From: Lobosporangium transversale
Taxonomy: Eukaryota; Mortierellomycota; Mortierellomycetes; Mortierellales; Mortierellaceae
Direction of reading: 5' to 3'
Length of the DNA stretch: 64,000 bases
NCBI RefSeq assembly: GCF_002105155.1
Contig: NW_019029034.1
Span: 1-64,000 of the forward strand
The translations under genes were made by a program, and so were the position numbers. The notes beneath the pieces were generated by a model. That model had not been told where the DNA came from. It saw nothing but the letters and a program-made list of their open reading frames with translations, and did not search any database. Shown here in pieces: positions 9,214 to 27,815 of this stretch (positions are counted from its first letter, which is position 1; each line of letters begins with the position of its first letter).

Positions 9214-11822
9214 CTACATACGCTCCTGCGGCTTCAAGTTCAAGAGCCGCATAGCATTACCAAGAGTCATACGCGCACACCAGTACATGAATAGACGCGC
9301 CTCTGCAACATCCTTTTCTGCACCCATCACATACATCGACTCAAGTGCCTGAGAAACGTGATGCGACAACTTCATAGCGTAGCCCACAATGTTAACAGGC
9401 TCAAAAAGGCGCGCCGTTTCACGCACAATTTGTGGGTACCGCGCAATCATCGTAATAAGATCAGCGGCGGCACGCGAGTCGTCTAGGTGGCGTAAATCTG
9501 CGTTGGGATTCACCTCCATCTCCGTCTTGCGCTCGATCGAGCACAGACGAGCATGGGCATATTGAAGGTATGGGCCTGTATCACCTTCGAATGAGAACAT
9601 GCGCTTCCAATCAAAGTCATAATTCTTGACACGACGGGCCGATGCATCCTGAGTCATGATAGCTGAAATACCAATGTTGTCTGCAACCGCGAGAGGATCT
9701 TCAATCTGTGCATATTTGTGCTCATTCTTCTTCATGACCTCGTGCATAGTGTCGCGAGTCTCCTCGAGGATATCCTCCAAAAAGACAACTGTACCCTTTC
9801 GTGTTGACATGCCTCCAACCATACCAAAATTAATATGTGTCACCTTATTGGCCCATTCAAACTCGAGCAACTCCAGGATCTTGAATAGCTGTTTCAGATG
9901 CAAGTCTTGTTGTGATGCTACAATATAGTACATGTGTTCGAATCCATACTTCTCGTAACGCTCTATTGCTGCGCCGATATCGCGAGTGATGTAAAGTGTA
10001 GTACCATCCTTCTTCTGGACTACGCAGATGCCGAGTTTGTACTTCGTGAGATCGATAATTAGTGCTCCATCAGATTCAGTTAGCAAATTTTTCTCATGCA
10101 GCATTTTCAAGGCGCGGTTCATGCCGTCTGTGACCTGGGATTCTCCTGAATAAACATCAAAGGCAATGTTGAGGCGAGCATAGATGTCTTTGTACTTGGC
10201 AATTGACAAGTCTCGGAATCGAGACCAGATCTTGAGTGCCGCTTCGTCTCCATCCTCCATCTTCTTGAAGTAGGCACGAGCTTCATCATGAACAGCGTTG
10301 TTTTCCTTAGCATCTTGCTATTTTGATAGAAGATATACGTTTTACGACATGGGCAAGACAAGATATTATGTTGATAAATAATAGTGGTGACCATAATCAC
10401 AATTACAACTCAAAATTACAATGAAGTGCCACTGACTTTGTCTACGATACTTACATTGATCTTTACATAGACGTCAAAGAGATGTTTGATAGGATCTTCC
10501 AAGAGCTTCTCCTCTGACCCATAGCGCTCAAACCCGACAGCCAACAAGCCATATTGTTTACCCCAGTCTCCAAGGTAGTTCATACTAATAGTATCATACC
10601 CATTGGCTTTCAAGATATTGCGAACAAATGATCCGATGATAGTCGAGCGCAAGTGCCCAGCATGAAAGGGCTTGGCAATATTAGGCGATGAAAACTCAAC
10701 AATGACTTTCTTTTGCTGACCAAGGTTGTTGTTTCCCCAATTCTCCTTAGTGTTGTAGATCTTCTTAAAAAGCGCTTGTGCAAGTTTAATGTGGTTCAAG
10801 AAAAAATTGACAAAGGGGCCATCTGCTTTGGCCAATAGGACGTAATCATTCAATTGGAACTATATAAATGGATGAGAAACCAATATGGTAAGTGCCTGTC
10901 TGTGAGGTTTTTTTTTTTTTTTTTTTTTTTTTTGGTAGACGTATTAGAGGCTTAGAGGTTATTTTATATATTTTTAACATACCTTTTCAACAATGTCAGA
11001 GGCAATCGCCGAGGGGTTACCTTTAAGCCTGAGACGAGGTACAGACAATGCAATGTGCCCATTCTCTGATGCACGAGGGGCCTCTAATGCTTCGTATAAA
11101 ACTTTAATATCCAAATCTATCAATTTTGAAAGCTGGGCCGCTAGAACATTCTTAAAGGCATCCAAAGGATCTGTCTCCGGGTCTGATCCTTCAATTGAGG
11201 GGATTTCAACAATAGAGCTCATCTTTGCCTTTTCAGCTGCTTCTACAGCGGCTTTTTCAGCGAGAGCAGCATTGGCATCCTTGACAGCCTTGTCAAGTTC
11301 CTCGATAGCCTTTTGACATTCCTGGCGCTGATCCATGCGGGCGATCCAGGTAGTAAACCGACCAAGGTCTTTGAGATTGGCGAGTAATGAATGCGATTTT
11401 GTATATGCAGTGATGGCGCCCCAGACAGCATAGTCAGCCAGCAGAGGCTTATCTTCTGCAAGCAAGAAGGTGGTTGATGCGTCATTGACAACAGTAGCGA
11501 GGGTTGTGATATGTTTAGGAGTAGCAATTGTGTGGCGAACCAGGTCTAGAAGGTTGTCCTGAGCAGCAACAAGGGCAGGATCATTCTCAGGATAGAGTGC
11601 AGATCCTTCTGCAGCGGCGGAGCGAACAAGAAAGCGGGCAATAGCAACGGGTCCATTAATAGAGACAGGCTTTGCAGTACTGGAGGGAACAAGGACTGTG
11701 GCTGTCGAAGTCTCGTGTGAGCGGGGGTTCAAGGAGAATGGAAGTGGATTAGCTGGGTCTAGGGCGACTGCGATGGCAAGCAGACCATAAGGAGCGCTGT
11801 TCAAGGGAAAGGACAGAGCCAT
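9214..11822 (-). CDS. RRS1: Cytosolic arginyl-tRNA synthetase with N-terminal GST-like domain
   Basis: Charges tRNA-Arg with arginine. Three exons on the minus strand: 11822-10983, 10859-10455 and 10317-9214, all phase 0, 782 residues. From about residue 210 on it follows yeast Rrs1 closely: an Arg-tRNA-synthetase N domain (SVPRLRLKG), the class I HIGH-type motif FHAGHLRST at 346-349, NYLGDWGKQYGLLA, MSTRKGTV in the KMSKS position, SFEGDTGPYLQYAHAR, and the usual C-terminus LNLKPQERM. Residues about 1-170 are extra compared with yeast Rrs1 (607 aa) and look like the GST-C-like domain found in GluRS, MetRS and AIMP proteins (FLLAEDKPLLADYAVWGAI), followed by an Ala/Lys/Glu-rich helical linker. 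The ATG at 11822 was chosen; an in-frame ATG at 11858 would add 12 residues (MFFKITSIHSNT). Intron 1 holds a 26-nt homopolymer. Confidence 0.95.
10908..10933 (-). repeat. 26-nt homopolymer in ArgRS intron 1
   Basis: T26 on the plus strand, so poly(A) in the transcript, inside the intron 10982-10860. Confidence 0.95.
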
Positions 11823-12194
11823 GGTGTTCGAGTGGATGGATGTGATTTTAAAGAACATTTGTTTGTGTTGGCAAAGGGAGTATTTATTTAGGAGTGAAAG
11901 AGGCTTAGATGTATATTTGATGACTCGCAATGATCGGACAAGGGACGAGTAAGTGTAGATTAATATTTGATTTGATATTCCTTTTCTGTGATGCTGTGGC
12001 TACTATACTGTTAAGAAACAACGTAGCTCCTCAATGGGCAGACCTCTACTACTTTACTTTTTTTCTTCTTCAACGGATAGATTGTCATTGTAGTTTGGTG
12101 TATATTATCATGGAGGCTACTGTTCTGGTTGTATACCATTGAAAAAGGGTGATGGTAACTACCTGAGTATCTGAATAAGCCTTTAGAATCCTCA
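11823..12194. other. ArgRS 5' region / UCHL5 3' region
   Basis: About 370 bp between two minus-strand genes. It should hold the ArgRS promoter and the UCHL5 3' UTR. The open frames in it lack convincing composition and no clear motif was found. Confidence 0.5.
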
Positions 12195-13589
12195 TTATCG
12201 ACATACATTAATTCCGTTATTGTATTCATCGCTATCCAGGTCCATAGAATGGTCGCTGTCAGCGTCATTGGTTAGAAGCCGTTTCCTGCCTCTGTTTTTA
12301 GCCTTGGTCCTAGGTTTGTTCTTAATTCTGCCTTTTGACTTGTCTTTAGCCTTCGCTTCAGCCTTGGCCTTGCTGTTGTAGTTATTGGTATGGATACCTT
12401 TCATTTCGACATACGCCTTCATGAAGATGTTGATTGCTTCTTGAAAATCCGCCTCTGTCTCTTGGATCTCCCTCTGCTCTGCCACGATTCCTTGTTCCAG
12501 AGTCTCGATCTCCTGTTCTACTGCGGCAATTTCGTCAACAATGGCCATTGTAGGTTGGATGTAATGTTTTCCCTTCTCTTTCTCTTTCTCCTGTTCTTGC
12601 TGATTGCCTCTCACACTTGTGGATCTAGCTATTGATGCCTCTGCTATCACTCTCAGTTTATCCAGCTTCTCATGAAGCACTATCATTGGATCTTTGATAA
12701 CCGCCATCAACACGAAATGGCCCTCTTCTTCGCCATACGTCCTCATGCGCGCCATAAGCTCGATTCGGACCACATCCAACCACGTCTCTTCAGTACATGG
12801 CATCAACCTCAACGGCTCTGGCTGTAGACCATCAAGCTCCCAAACATAGCCATCCATATGAACGTATGCTACATAGTGAAATTGAGTATCATCGTCATCT
12901 GGATTTTCTTGCCCATCAATTTCCATCAGAAATGGTAGCGGTAAGATGGGTTGGCGCTCAAATCTCCCTGTGAGACTGTTGTGGTTCTCCCGTAGTTCTT
13001 TACAATTAGTCATTGCTAGGCCCTTGTCCTACTAGAGTTGATACATAATACATTGTCCGTTCAAGAGTGAAAAGAAGGAAGGGAAGCCATCGGTTACGTT
13101 ATAGGCATAAAGACATGGTGGTGAGAGTCAATATTGTAACGAAACTGCTCCAGCGATCCTTAAAAGAAAAGGTCTTGCCTTAGGATCAAATTTTGACGTG
13201 AATTCTTTAAACTCATTAAGCATGGGCCCAATATCAAGTGTAGGCGAGTTTAACACGATTGAGAGTAGCGCTTGAGTGCCGCAAGCATCAGGGATCACTT
13301 GGTTGGCGAAATAAATGTTACTCGTGTCCACATCCATACCCATGCTCTCGACCTTGGACAAGCGTCTCCCTTGAGACTTTAGTAAGAAAATGAACCCATA
13401 GACTGTCTCTTTTTTGAACAAATCAAAGATCTCACGGTCTAGTGACCATACTTCTTTTATATAGGCACCACGTACTCCATTCTTTTGGATGAGCGCGTTG
13501 AACACCGCAGGACTTGATTCGATGGTACACCAATGGCCACCTAACGAGACGTAAGCAGGATCCACAGTCGATGTAATTCTATTTGTCAT
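12195..13589 (-). CDS. UCHL5: Ubiquitin carboxyl-terminal hydrolase, UCH37/UCHL5 type
   Basis: Peptidase C12 deubiquitinase; relatives act on the 26S proteasome and in INO80. Two exons, 13589-13179 and 13028-12195, 414 residues. The catalytic set is complete: Gln97 and Cys103 in FANQVIPDACGTQAL, His188 in TQFHYVAYV and Asp203 in WELDGL. The splice is best explained as a GC-AG intron (AAG/GCAAGA at 13179, TAG/GAC at 13028): it restores FDPK-DKGLAM, the family's DPK-x-KGLA segment, which no GT donor nearby does. The C-terminal part has a coiled coil (EIAAVEQEIETLEQ) in the place of the UCH37 linker and ULD region. It then ends in a Lys/Arg-rich tail (KAKDKSKGRIKNKPR, NRGRKRL), likely a nuclear localisation signal, and an acidic end. 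The recognisable KHNYLPFI motif of the human ULD was not seen. Confidence 0.92.
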
Positions 13590-13694
13590 TATGAAATAGA
13601 CAGGTGTTGAATGTCAGAACGATTGAAGTGCAAAAAAAAAGTCCTATTCTTAGTGACAGACAATTAATTTTATTTTATTGAGGCAAATGCTTTT

Positions 13695-20797
<7,103 letters not shown>

Positions 20798-21449
20798 AGC
20801 GAGGAGAGGGCGTGGGAAGCCTTCAAGATCGGAGCAAAGGAGAGAGCGACAAAGGGAGAAGGGGAGAAAGAGAAGGATCCCCAAAAAAAACAGTGGCGGG
20901 TTTGATGAAATGAGAAATGAAGGAATTATATTTGAAGGGTCTTGGTGCAAATTTTTTCTTCAGGTACGGCGGGACAAGAAGGCGGGACAAACAGGCGGGT
21001 CAAGTAAAAAAAAAAAAAAAACATTCAACAATTGTGAAAGATTGTCATGTCTCTTAATAAAGAACAGTAATAACAGAATAACAGAGACAGAGTCATTCAT
21101 TATACTTTGATAATCCTTGACAGGTAGAGCATGCCTTTCAGAACTGAATGCTTCAAATTTCCTAGGTGTCTCCCGTCCAACTTGCTCTTGTTCACCTGAC
21201 CAATCAGGTGGACAATGTTGCAATACCAATGTTCATATTTGACTTTTTACTCTAGGCATATTGGATGGGACGTTATTTTATCATTACCAAAAAACTTCGG
21301 TGAGCATTAGCTTGACCTCAGATATCCTTAAGCGACATAAAGCACCTGGAAGCGTCAATTCCTTTGACAAAATACTTTTGTTTCGGTCGCTTTTAATGGT
21401 AACCATTGGCTTTTTTCTTTATTATTTTTTTTTAATGAGCGTCTATTTA
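20798..21449. other. Polo kinase promoter region / phosphatase gene 3' region
   Basis: About 650 bp between two minus-strand genes. The part next to the kinase ATG is GA/CT-skewed (20820-20890). A 15-nt A run lies near 21007. Short open frames on both strands show no protein-like composition. Confidence 0.5.
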
Positions 21450-22502
21450 CTATAATTTACCTGCATTTGCTTTCCAAAAAGCAAAAGCATCCACCTTTGA
21501 ATCTTCATCGTCCACTTGGTTATCTAGAGTTTGATTTATCTCAAAACCGAGGCCGTCTCCGCTTGGCGAATCACTACTTACAGTGCTTGCTTTAAGTACC
21601 ACAATTGCCTGCTTCACGGATCCGCTGGCTGGTCTAATATCCTTTGCTTCAGTTACATTCTCCTTTTCTGTAGCTGTTGGAAGTGCTGCGCCCAACCCTC
21701 CCATCTTGACCCCATTGATGCTGGGATTTGTGAAGCCAGAATCGGCAACTTTGCTTGATGATGATACACCATCTCTCGAAAATACAAGTGGCTTCACCTT
21801 TTGGATGACAGGCGCCGTGGCCACACTACTGCTATTGTTGCCAATACTACTTGTGCCCTGACTATCTTTTCCTTGAAGCACCGCGGCCCTAGTTTTGTTG
21901 TTACCTACAGCAGACAAAGATGTAGATACGCTCACAGGCACACTAGTTGACTTTGCATGCACACCAACTACAGGATCTGTAATACTCACAGCCCGCTTTG
22001 GTGACATTGAGGAAGGGGCTTTTGTTAAAAGTTTAGTGGTTGTTGAGATATCACCCAGATCATTGAATTCCTTCGTACGTTGAAGAACACTGCCGCTTCG
22101 AGGAAAACTTTGATCAGGGTTCGCTCCTGTTCCACTGGAGTTATATCCTATTGACACAATTCAGTGTAAAATGTCGTTAAATGTTGGCTATTAATGAGGG
22201 TTTGTTTATCATAAGTCAACTATAGCTACTGGAGCAATCCGAAAGCATAAATGAAAGTAATTACTTTACTATGATGAGTATTTAGTATTACCAAAAACTT
22301 ACCACCATTCACATTGTTAGATACTGGCGCACTTCCGGCCTGAGTTTTCGTTTTGATTTGCGAAGGCTTTACTAATGTCTCTTGTCCCATTGTATCCAAA
22401 GGCAGTTTTAGCGCGGCCTTCGCAGATGAGCTAAAACCAGCATCTAAAAATGACTTAGCCTTGGCATCATGGTTGCCACTGTTATCATCATCATCATCAT
22501 CG

Positions 22503-22537
<35 letters not shown>

Positions 22538-25500
22538 TGCTGCAAGCTTTTTACGCTGTGGTGGAGGTGGCGCTGGTCTTCGATGAATCCCTCCCTTATG
22601 GATTATCTGTGAGGCTGGTAGAGTTGTAGGAGGAACACCAATTTTGCGTTTGGTAGGTGGAGGAGGTGCGTCACGTTTATTGAGAGACGAGGTCAAAAGT
22701 GATGATTGGGAGGATTGTTGGGTCATCTTCTCGCCGAGCTCCCTCGTCCTTCCTAGCGGATTAGCGTAGCTAAGATTCGTCAAAGGCCGCTGCAGCTTTT
22801 CGCTTAGATTGTCATTTTCTAGATCTTTTTATTCTCAAAAAATATTGATAGCGTTATTAAAGGCTTGTAAAGTCCTTGCGTCATCATCACATTGTTAAAG
22901 GTCAAGGATTACGGTTGTGGCGCTTCTAAACACACTACACATACCTCCCAAGAGATCTAGAGTCGGTTTTTTGCCGGATGGTGCCAGTGTCATTGGCTTT
23001 AAGAACGCTGCGCGCTGAGAACTAAACTTCCCATCCTCTCTGATCGTTTGGTCATCTTCAAATGGATTCTTGCGGCTAGAGGGGATACGCTTGACTCCCT
23101 CCTCCATAGGGTCGTTCCACCATTGGTGCGAATCAGAACTGGGTTTGGGCACTATTCCATGAACAGTTAGCAATTGAAATATATTAATACCAGCTAAGAG
23201 CTTAAACATCAAATCGTAGATCTGCATTCTCCATTTTCTACCATATGAACTTTGGGTGGAGTCTGCTAGCGAGACAGTTCGTGACCGTTCCGAGGACGAC
23301 TCTAGTCCTTTAAAGTACAAGCTAGCATTCGATCCAGAATTTGAAACACCATTAATAAGTAGCTGGCTACTGTTTTTACGATACAGTGTTTCTTCCATCT
23401 TCTCTTTTGCCTCTGCGTCTAGCATCGTCAGGTCTAGAACAAACATTGACATGACTGAGGTCCATGAGGCAGTATAGTAGTAAAAAAAAAGCGAAGTTTG
23501 GTTAGGGAGTGTTCGCATGGTTGCTAAGAGGTTACTCAGTCTTAACGTCTAATGAACACTTGTACCAGGCCGGTGATCAGATGTCTTGAGTTCAGCTCGT
23601 TCGTAGCTCGTTTGATAGATCTAAATAATTGGCAGATGAGGACCTAATTAATATCAAGAAATTATATGCACCATGCCTTTAGCATGTGGTTGTCAATCAC
23701 TTACGCCTCTACCTCGGTAAAGGATACGGTCCGTCCACGCAGGCGCACGGTATTTCTCACTGGTATCGTAGTTATCAGTCCCAATATCGTAGCGATAAGT
23801 AGGGGCAAAGGCAATTATCCCTTCTTTGTATCCATAGAATGCTTCCCCGTAATCAATAGAGCGCTTTAGCTGATCACATCTAAAGATTTCAAAGTAATTG
23901 CCTTGACTGACCAGTGCACGGATCTGACAATGCATATGAAGTGTCCAAACGTTGTTGAGTTTTCATACCAGGTGGGGGATCGACAAATCAGCTTTAGTAG
24001 TGTTCATACCTGATCATTTTCCATGTCAACCCGGTAGTTAAAATCACCGCACCATAGGATAATGCTGATCAGCGTGGTCAAAATTAGAAAAGGAAGTAGA
24101 GCAGACACGATTCATTCATATAGCAGTGAACTGAGCATTCATTTGTGCTCGACTTACTCATGGCTTGAAATATTACGGCCTCTAGCAAACATGATACCAC
24201 TGTCAATTGTTTGAAAATCATCATTCCGCTCCTGCAGATTATCTTGTCCTGAAGCTAAGTGTGCGGTAACTAGGCAAAGAGAGGTTTCCCAGTAATCCAT
24301 ACGTATAGCGACAGCTCCTTTATTTCCCGCCATACCTCTCAACCCCGTCTATCGATGATAATAATACAAAAGAGTAGTTGTTAATCATGAATCCATTTTT
24401 GTATGCAAATCAACATTTACTTTTTGACTTTAAATATGCATAGACACCTTCTTCATAACGCACTCCACGTTTCGAATATGCGCTACGTTTTGTTCTTTGA
24501 CATATATCATTAATGCCGCGCCAACGAGTTGCACAGATCGAAGTTGGATGTATCGCGGTCCTCCTCTGTTGTTGATGGTCTTTTCAACTTCTTGCTCCCA
24601 GATCCGTCGCTTATTCTCATCTGTAGCTGCGATCTGCCTCGCTGTGAGCTTTACGATCTCTTGGAATCCAATAACATACATGTCTGGCTCAGATACATCT
24701 AGAGAATAGAAGAGAAAAAAAGAGAAAAAAGAAAAGAATCTAGTACGTTCCATTCATGTCCAGGATGGAACTAGTCGTGCCAGCATCAATTGCTTTGAAA
24801 TATATACATACCTTTATCAAAGCAGAGCCAGTCTGCGAGCGACTCGCCTGAAGGAAGCTTTCCATTAAGGTTATAAGTTCCAACAAAGACATCGATTTGA
24901 ACCTTTTGAGAATATTCGTTAAGGCGCGCATTCACCTCGGACTTGATTGAATCGTGTACAGGGTCATGGATTGCTACAGGGCTTTGATACGACATTTTGC
25001 CCTAAGTGAGTAATTTTGGTTAGGCGGAATGTAGTTGCACATAATATTTAGATAATCAAATGTATTTGCTGTGTTCTCCCACCAAGAGCAGATCAATAAC
25101 TTCTTGCCGGTCCTTGTCCTGAAAGTTGTTGATGACAAAACGGTTGAGCGATTTAGTAGCGTCTCCAAGAATACTGGCAAATGACATTTTACCAGTCCGC
25201 GTGACCTCTGACTTCAGTGCGCCTGTTCCAGTATAGATCTTGGACAGCAAATCCCCATTGTCCACCCAAAGCTCGGAGTGCATCATCATCAGACTGGCGA
25301 ATCGACTATCCTGCGGAAGCAGATTGTAGAGAAAATGCTCCACTGCTTCTTTTGACAGATTGTTTTGGATAACATTTGTGCTATTCCAAAAAATATGGTG
25401 ACTCAAAGCTTATTAATATAGATACCCTCGATATATAGCTATTATATTCTCCATCTCCGCAGGAAAGCCTCTTACCGATCCAAGCAATCCAGGCAGCTGG

Positions 25501-27453
25501 TTCGAAAGATGCCTCGTTGAGGTTGAATGATCGTGTTGGATATTAAATCATGATAAAAGTATCCATAGCGTTCTGAGTCGCCACGAATATGGTTTAACAA
25601 TGCCGAGATTTGATCGTAATTGCCTCCTCTAACTTGAGAATGGTAGTCAAACCGTGTCATATGAATATGTTTCAGAAGAGGACCTAAACCCTCCACTTGG
25701 GTTTTGTATTCTTGGGAAAGCGTAACTTCTCCTTGATCTTTACAACCCAGCAAATCTAGGATGTGCACATCCTCATATTTTTGAATAAGTTCCTCAAAAT
25801 GCCGTCGGACAGCAGGCTTAGTAGCTTCAGTTCCTCTGGAGAGTTGGATTTTGTGGCTCGTGAGTTGTAGCCCCTGTTGTTCCCAAAAGACTGTATAAAA
25901 GAATCAATGAGTGACCATTTGAGGAGCTCAACCTTCAACCATTAAAAGGCACGCAGGCCATGCGACTTACCTGGAACGCTCCCTCTGACCTGAGTATATG
26001 AAAAACACCACTCGTTATTGGAGATGATTGTCTCTGTCTGAACAACCAAGAAGGCTCCTGTTAATTGGAAAATTACAATAATAGCTATTGTTGCGATAAA
26101 AATTAAATGGCACTACTTAAATACCTCTACAAAATTGGCTACATTTCCATTATCGTCTATTCCCCGTGTGTTATAGCGAGTGCCTATTTTCAAATGTCAT
26201 ACAACGTCACATTATTGCACTCAATAGTAAGAACAATCTAACAAGTTGATCTGGTCAAATTAAATTAACTACCTGCTCGTTTTGAGCTAAGTCTTGAGAT
26301 AACTGAGATCTGACCCTGAGTTCCGACTGTTCTGAATGATTGGGATCCGACATATCCTTGAATGATAGGAACCTGAATTATTGGTGATCGCATTTTGGAT
26401 GTTTCATGTTACTATCGCAGAGCATGCTATGATATAGTTCTCTTGGACTATACTCTGCCATGAGTCAGGAAGGCGTGAAGTATACTTACCAAGAGCCCTC
26501 CAGAGTCCAGCTCCTGACGCTCTTGTTCATTCAGACGTGAGCGAAATGTTAAAAGTTCTTTAAGCATGAAGCTATTCCATAGAAATTGCTCATCGTAATT
26601 GATAGTTGATTGGACATTGAGATGATTCTGTAATTTGGTAGCCCTATCGAATGAGAATATAATGTAAAGAAAACTCTTGTGAATACATCATTCAATAGCA
26701 ATTTCAGGACAAATCTCAGCAATAAAGGCTAAAGGATTATTGTCCTGGCACTTTAACAAATTATTATACTCCATTTTTTTTTCTTACCTAGTCTGAACAG
26801 AACGTGTGAGATCAAACTGGGGCGAAAAGAAGAAGGCACCATTACAGAGGACCTTCTCAAGCTCACGGCAGGGGTGTGGCAGCATATTTGGTTCTTCGTT
26901 TTCGTAAGTAGTGGTTGAGTCGAAGGGTGCAGGGATCATATCTTCATCTGGTGTGCTTCCTGTGAGTGAAAAAAACTTGACCGCAATGATTCTATAAACT
27001 GATTCGCCTAGTCGAATATCGCCCACCTTTGTACATCCAGTAACCAGAGCGATAAAAGTGTCTGTAAAATAGGCATTGGGAAGAAAAAATAAAAGTTGGC
27101 AACTTCTCAAGTGTCATCTTTGGCCTACAAGTATTGTTATACACATAGAACTCGCGTTAACATTCGAATGACTCAAGACCCGTAATACCTTTTGCATGGT
27201 ACATCAAGCCTAAGCATCCATAGATGGGTCTATTATGAAGTTTGCGAAAGCGACTAGTTTGAAAACTTGCTGCAGGTTCTAGTCTAACAGAAACCTGTGT
27301 CAAGCCATTGGAAATGGCAGTTTGGCTACATGGTGAAAGATACAAGACATGGTGATGCTCTGTGTCCGAATCGAAGCGGTTGGTTGTGCAAGGCCTGAGC
27401 GCAATGGTGTGTTCGCTTGAATCATCAGTCGACAAAAAGACTTCGGATTGCAT
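21450..27453 (-). CDS. Synaptojanin-like polyphosphoinositide phosphatase (SAC + 5-phosphatase)
   Basis: Dephosphorylates PI4P/PI3P (SAC) and the 5-position of PI(4,5)P2, linked to endocytosis and Golgi/endosome traffic (yeast Inp52/Inp53 type). Seventeen exons (minus): 27453-27189, 27061-26788, 26643-26490, 26372-26273, 26183-26125, 26037-25971, 25890-25476, 25380-25083, 25001-24812, 24698-24448, 24348-24158, 24064-24010, 23923-23705, 23620-23566, 23454-22945, 22818-22303, 22147-21450; all phases agree, 1438 residues. The SAC domain has KRAGTRYNTRG and an intact CX5R (Cys439-LDCLD-Arg445), so it should be active, unlike Inp51. The 5-phosphatase has FVGTYNLNG, PDMYVIGFQE, GMAGNKGAVAIR, WCGDFNYR, APAWTDRILYRG and KTSDHRP. 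The tail has an NPF motif (RKNPFEDD, for EH domains), two proline-rich SH3-type motifs (APPPPTKRK, RPAPPPPQRKK) and a run of 18 Asp. A 39-nt GT...AG segment in the 23454 exon could be an optional intron. Confidence 0.95.
22484..22537 (-). repeat. Trinucleotide repeat coding poly-Asp
   Basis: (ATC)n on the plus strand, with one CGT interruption, codes 18 consecutive Asp residues between two proline-rich motifs of the synaptojanin-like protein. Such repeats often vary in length between isolates. Confidence 0.95.
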
Positions 27454-27815
27454 GATGAAGCCAATAAATGTTACGAGTCAAGACCGAGAATGATGAATAA
27501 AGCAGCGCTATTCTGGCAAAGTACAGATGTGACTGCGACTGCCTTGACTTGGGCTATTGGCTTCATGTGGCTCCCCATAGTCTATTCAAGTTTGACAAAA
27601 CGCGTTCAGTGCTCAGTATCCAATGTGTGGTATGAGAAGTGTGCCTGAGCCAGTTTTCTTTTTAACTTTTACATTCTCTTTGCTTTTGCTTTGCTTTGCT
27701 TTCTCTCCTCTCGCTCTTGATTCTCTTCCTTGACTCCTCCTTTCTTTCTCTCAACCTCAACTTCAACTGCCTCCATTCTTCCCTCTAACCCTTCATCCAT
27801 CAGAATCCTGTTTCC
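27454..27815. promoter_or_regulatory. Shared head-to-head promoter region (phosphatase / Pbp1)
   Basis: 362 bp separate the two ATGs on opposite strands. The 150 bp before the Pbp1 ATG are strongly CT-rich on the plus strand (TTTGCTTTGC repeats then CTCTCCTCTCG), as in fungal promoters close to the transcription start. No TATA box was recognised. Confidence 0.55.

Noticed and set aside
11858-11930. Upstream extension of ArgRS
   Set aside because: The longer frame starts at a TTG; an ATG at 11858 is possible, but the ATG at 11822 starts directly at the GST-like domain.
22353-22586. Plus-strand frame with long poly-Ser
   Set aside because: It is the antisense of the GAT repeat coding poly-Asp in the phosphatase gene.
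23168-23206. 39-nt intron (GTATTA...AATAG with GCTAAC) in the phosphatase tail
   Set aside because: Length is a multiple of three and shorter than the other introns; reading through keeps the frame, so it was not removed.
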